Shown here: positions 5,165-5,769 of the stretch, piece after piece
Layout of the letters: each line of letters opens with the position of its first letter
Numbering within the stretch: the stretch's first letter is position 1
NCBI GenBank assembly: GCA_003497225.1
Contig: DNJQ01000060.1
Location: 2,488-8,256 of the forward strand
Direction of reading: 5' to 3'
Origin: Bacillota bacterium
GTDB lineage: Bacteria > Bacillota_I > Bacilli_A > RFN20 > CAG-288
DNA length: 5,769 nt
Position numbers and translations under genes: made by a program
Notes under the pieces: generated by a model
Told to the model about the DNA's origin: nothing
What the model saw: the letters and a program-made list of their open reading frames with translations, nothing else
The model's database searches: none

Positions 5165-5743
5165 ATGCGTAACAATAAAAATCATGATGGCATAATTATA
5201 AGTGTGTTAGCCTTTATCCCTTTGCGTCAGAAAGAAGAAAAAAACGAAATATATACTCGTTATATAAAATTTTTAAAATCTTTAAACTACGATGTTCTTT
5301 TAGGAACCACCATAAGTAAAGATGTAACAGAAAAGTTTGATCTGCTCTTACTTCCTGGTGGTGGAGATATTTATGACAATCACTATAATGATATTTATGA
5401 TTTATCAGCATTCAACATTTTCTACAACAATAACAAAAAAATAATAGGTATATGTCGAGGAATACAAGTAATTAATTTTGCTCTTGGTGGAACATTAAAA
5501 AATATTAATGGCCATGAAAATACCCGACATAAATTAAAAAGTTTAAAAATTAAAGTGAACTCTTACCATCATCAAGCGATAGATAGACTTAGTAAAGAAC
5601 TATCGATTGTAGATAAAAGTAACGATGAAACAGTTGAAATAGTTAAAGGAAATAGAATACTCGGTTTTCAATTTCATCCCGAACTTGAAGATGAAAAAGA
5701 CAAAAAGTATTGGATAAATTTTATAAATAAGAATTTACTTTAA
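5165..5743 (+). CDS. Class I glutamine amidotransferase-like hydrolase (peptidase C26 / gamma-glutamyl hydrolase type)
   Basis: A 192-residue cytosolic protein with the class I amidotransferase fold. Motifs in order: LLLLPGGGDIY (60-70, the oxyanion-side PGGGD typical of C26), GICRG (95-99) with nucleophile Cys97, VNSYHHQAI (131-139, characteristic of the gamma-glutamyl-GABA hydrolase group), and FQFHPE (168-173) giving His171 and Glu173 of the triad. The family cleaves gamma-glutamyl amides, for example in putrescine breakdown (PuuD), but members also act in other gamma-glutamyl metabolism; the substrate here is unknown. At 192 residues it is shorter than the usual 230-250, mostly in the N-terminal half. 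It diverges from asd with only 21 bp between start codons. ATG 5165 is the only plausible start (upstream frame is closed at 5114 with no other start codon), yet it has no Shine-Dalgarno. A role linked to the amino-acid operon is possible but unsupported beyond position. Confidence 0.82.
   Translation: MRNNKNHDGIIISVLAFIPLRQKEEKNEIYTRYIKFLKSLNYDVLLGTTISKDVTEKFDLLLLPGGGDIYDNHYNDIYDLSAFNIFYNNNKKIIGICRGIQVINFALGGTLKNINGHENTRHKLKSLKIKVNSYHHQAIDRLSKELSIVDKSNDETVEIVKGNRILGFQFHPELEDEKDKKYWINFINKNLL
5195..5200 (-). promoter_or_regulatory. Candidate -10 element for the asd operon
   Basis: TATAAT on the minus strand (5200-5195) lies about 50 bp before the asd start codon, inside the 5' part of the divergent amidotransferase gene. 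A transcript from near 5188 would have a leader of about 45 nt. No good -35 element lies 16-18 bp further upstream and there is no TGn extension, so the call is weak. Confidence 0.35.
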
Positions 5744-5769
5744 TTTATTAAACTGCCACTTTTTTGGTC

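Noticed and set aside
5144..5185. Longer asd start at ATG 5185
   Set aside because: It would add 14 residues before the Rossmann strand and overlap the divergent gene, whereas ATG 5143 has a good AGAGGG site.
5214..5411. A 65-codon open frame on the minus strand
   Set aside because: It lies wholly inside the amidotransferase gene, shows no recognisable motif and has a His/Leu-rich composition typical of an antisense shadow frame.
5739..5752. TTTAA/TTAAA hairpin after the amidotransferase gene as a terminator
   Set aside because: The stem is 5 bp of A:T pairs only and would not be stable; the window ends before any better structure can be judged.

Overview
The window is A+T-rich DNA (roughly 30% G+C by eye) that looks like a low-G+C Bacillota chromosome, in the broad Bacilli/Erysipelotrichales/RF39-like range; I cannot name a genus. 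Genes use AGGAG-type ribosome binding sites and both TAA and TGA as stops, so this is the standard bacterial code and not a UGA-Trp mollicute code. A secreted-looking SH3/C39 peptidase suggests an organism with a cell wall.

Layout. Positions 1-41 hold the 5' half of an initiator tRNA-fMet(CAU) on the minus strand, cut by the window edge, with a good promoter at 52-80. An 18-bp inverted partial copy of this tRNA lies at 102-119. A 265-bp intergenic region leads to a plus-strand gene for a peptidase with two bacterial SH3 domains and a C39-like cysteine peptidase domain (307-1296). It ends at a strong intrinsic terminator. A single guanylate kinase-family gene follows (ATG at 1419, ends 1961), with an extended -10 promoter and a very short leader.

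Positions 5143 down to 1949 form a tight minus-strand operon of four overlapping genes. In transcription order they are aspartate-semialdehyde dehydrogenase (asd), a DapF-family epimerase/racemase, a class I/II PLP aminotransferase resembling LL-diaminopimelate aminotransferases, and a small three-helix membrane protein of unknown function. A class I glutamine amidotransferase-like hydrolase of the peptidase C26 type (5165-5743) runs divergently from asd.

How the genes may work together. Asd makes aspartate 4-semialdehyde, the branch point to diaminopimelate, lysine, threonine and methionine. A DapL-like aminotransferase plus DapF would complete the short aminotransferase route to meso-diaminopimelate, with lysC, dapA and dapB encoded elsewhere. 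The complication is that the DapF-like protein keeps both catalytic cysteines but lacks two arginines that are normally conserved, one of which binds the distal carboxylate of diaminopimelate. The operon may therefore be a divergent DAP pathway or may make a different (D-)amino acid. This is the most interesting point in the window.
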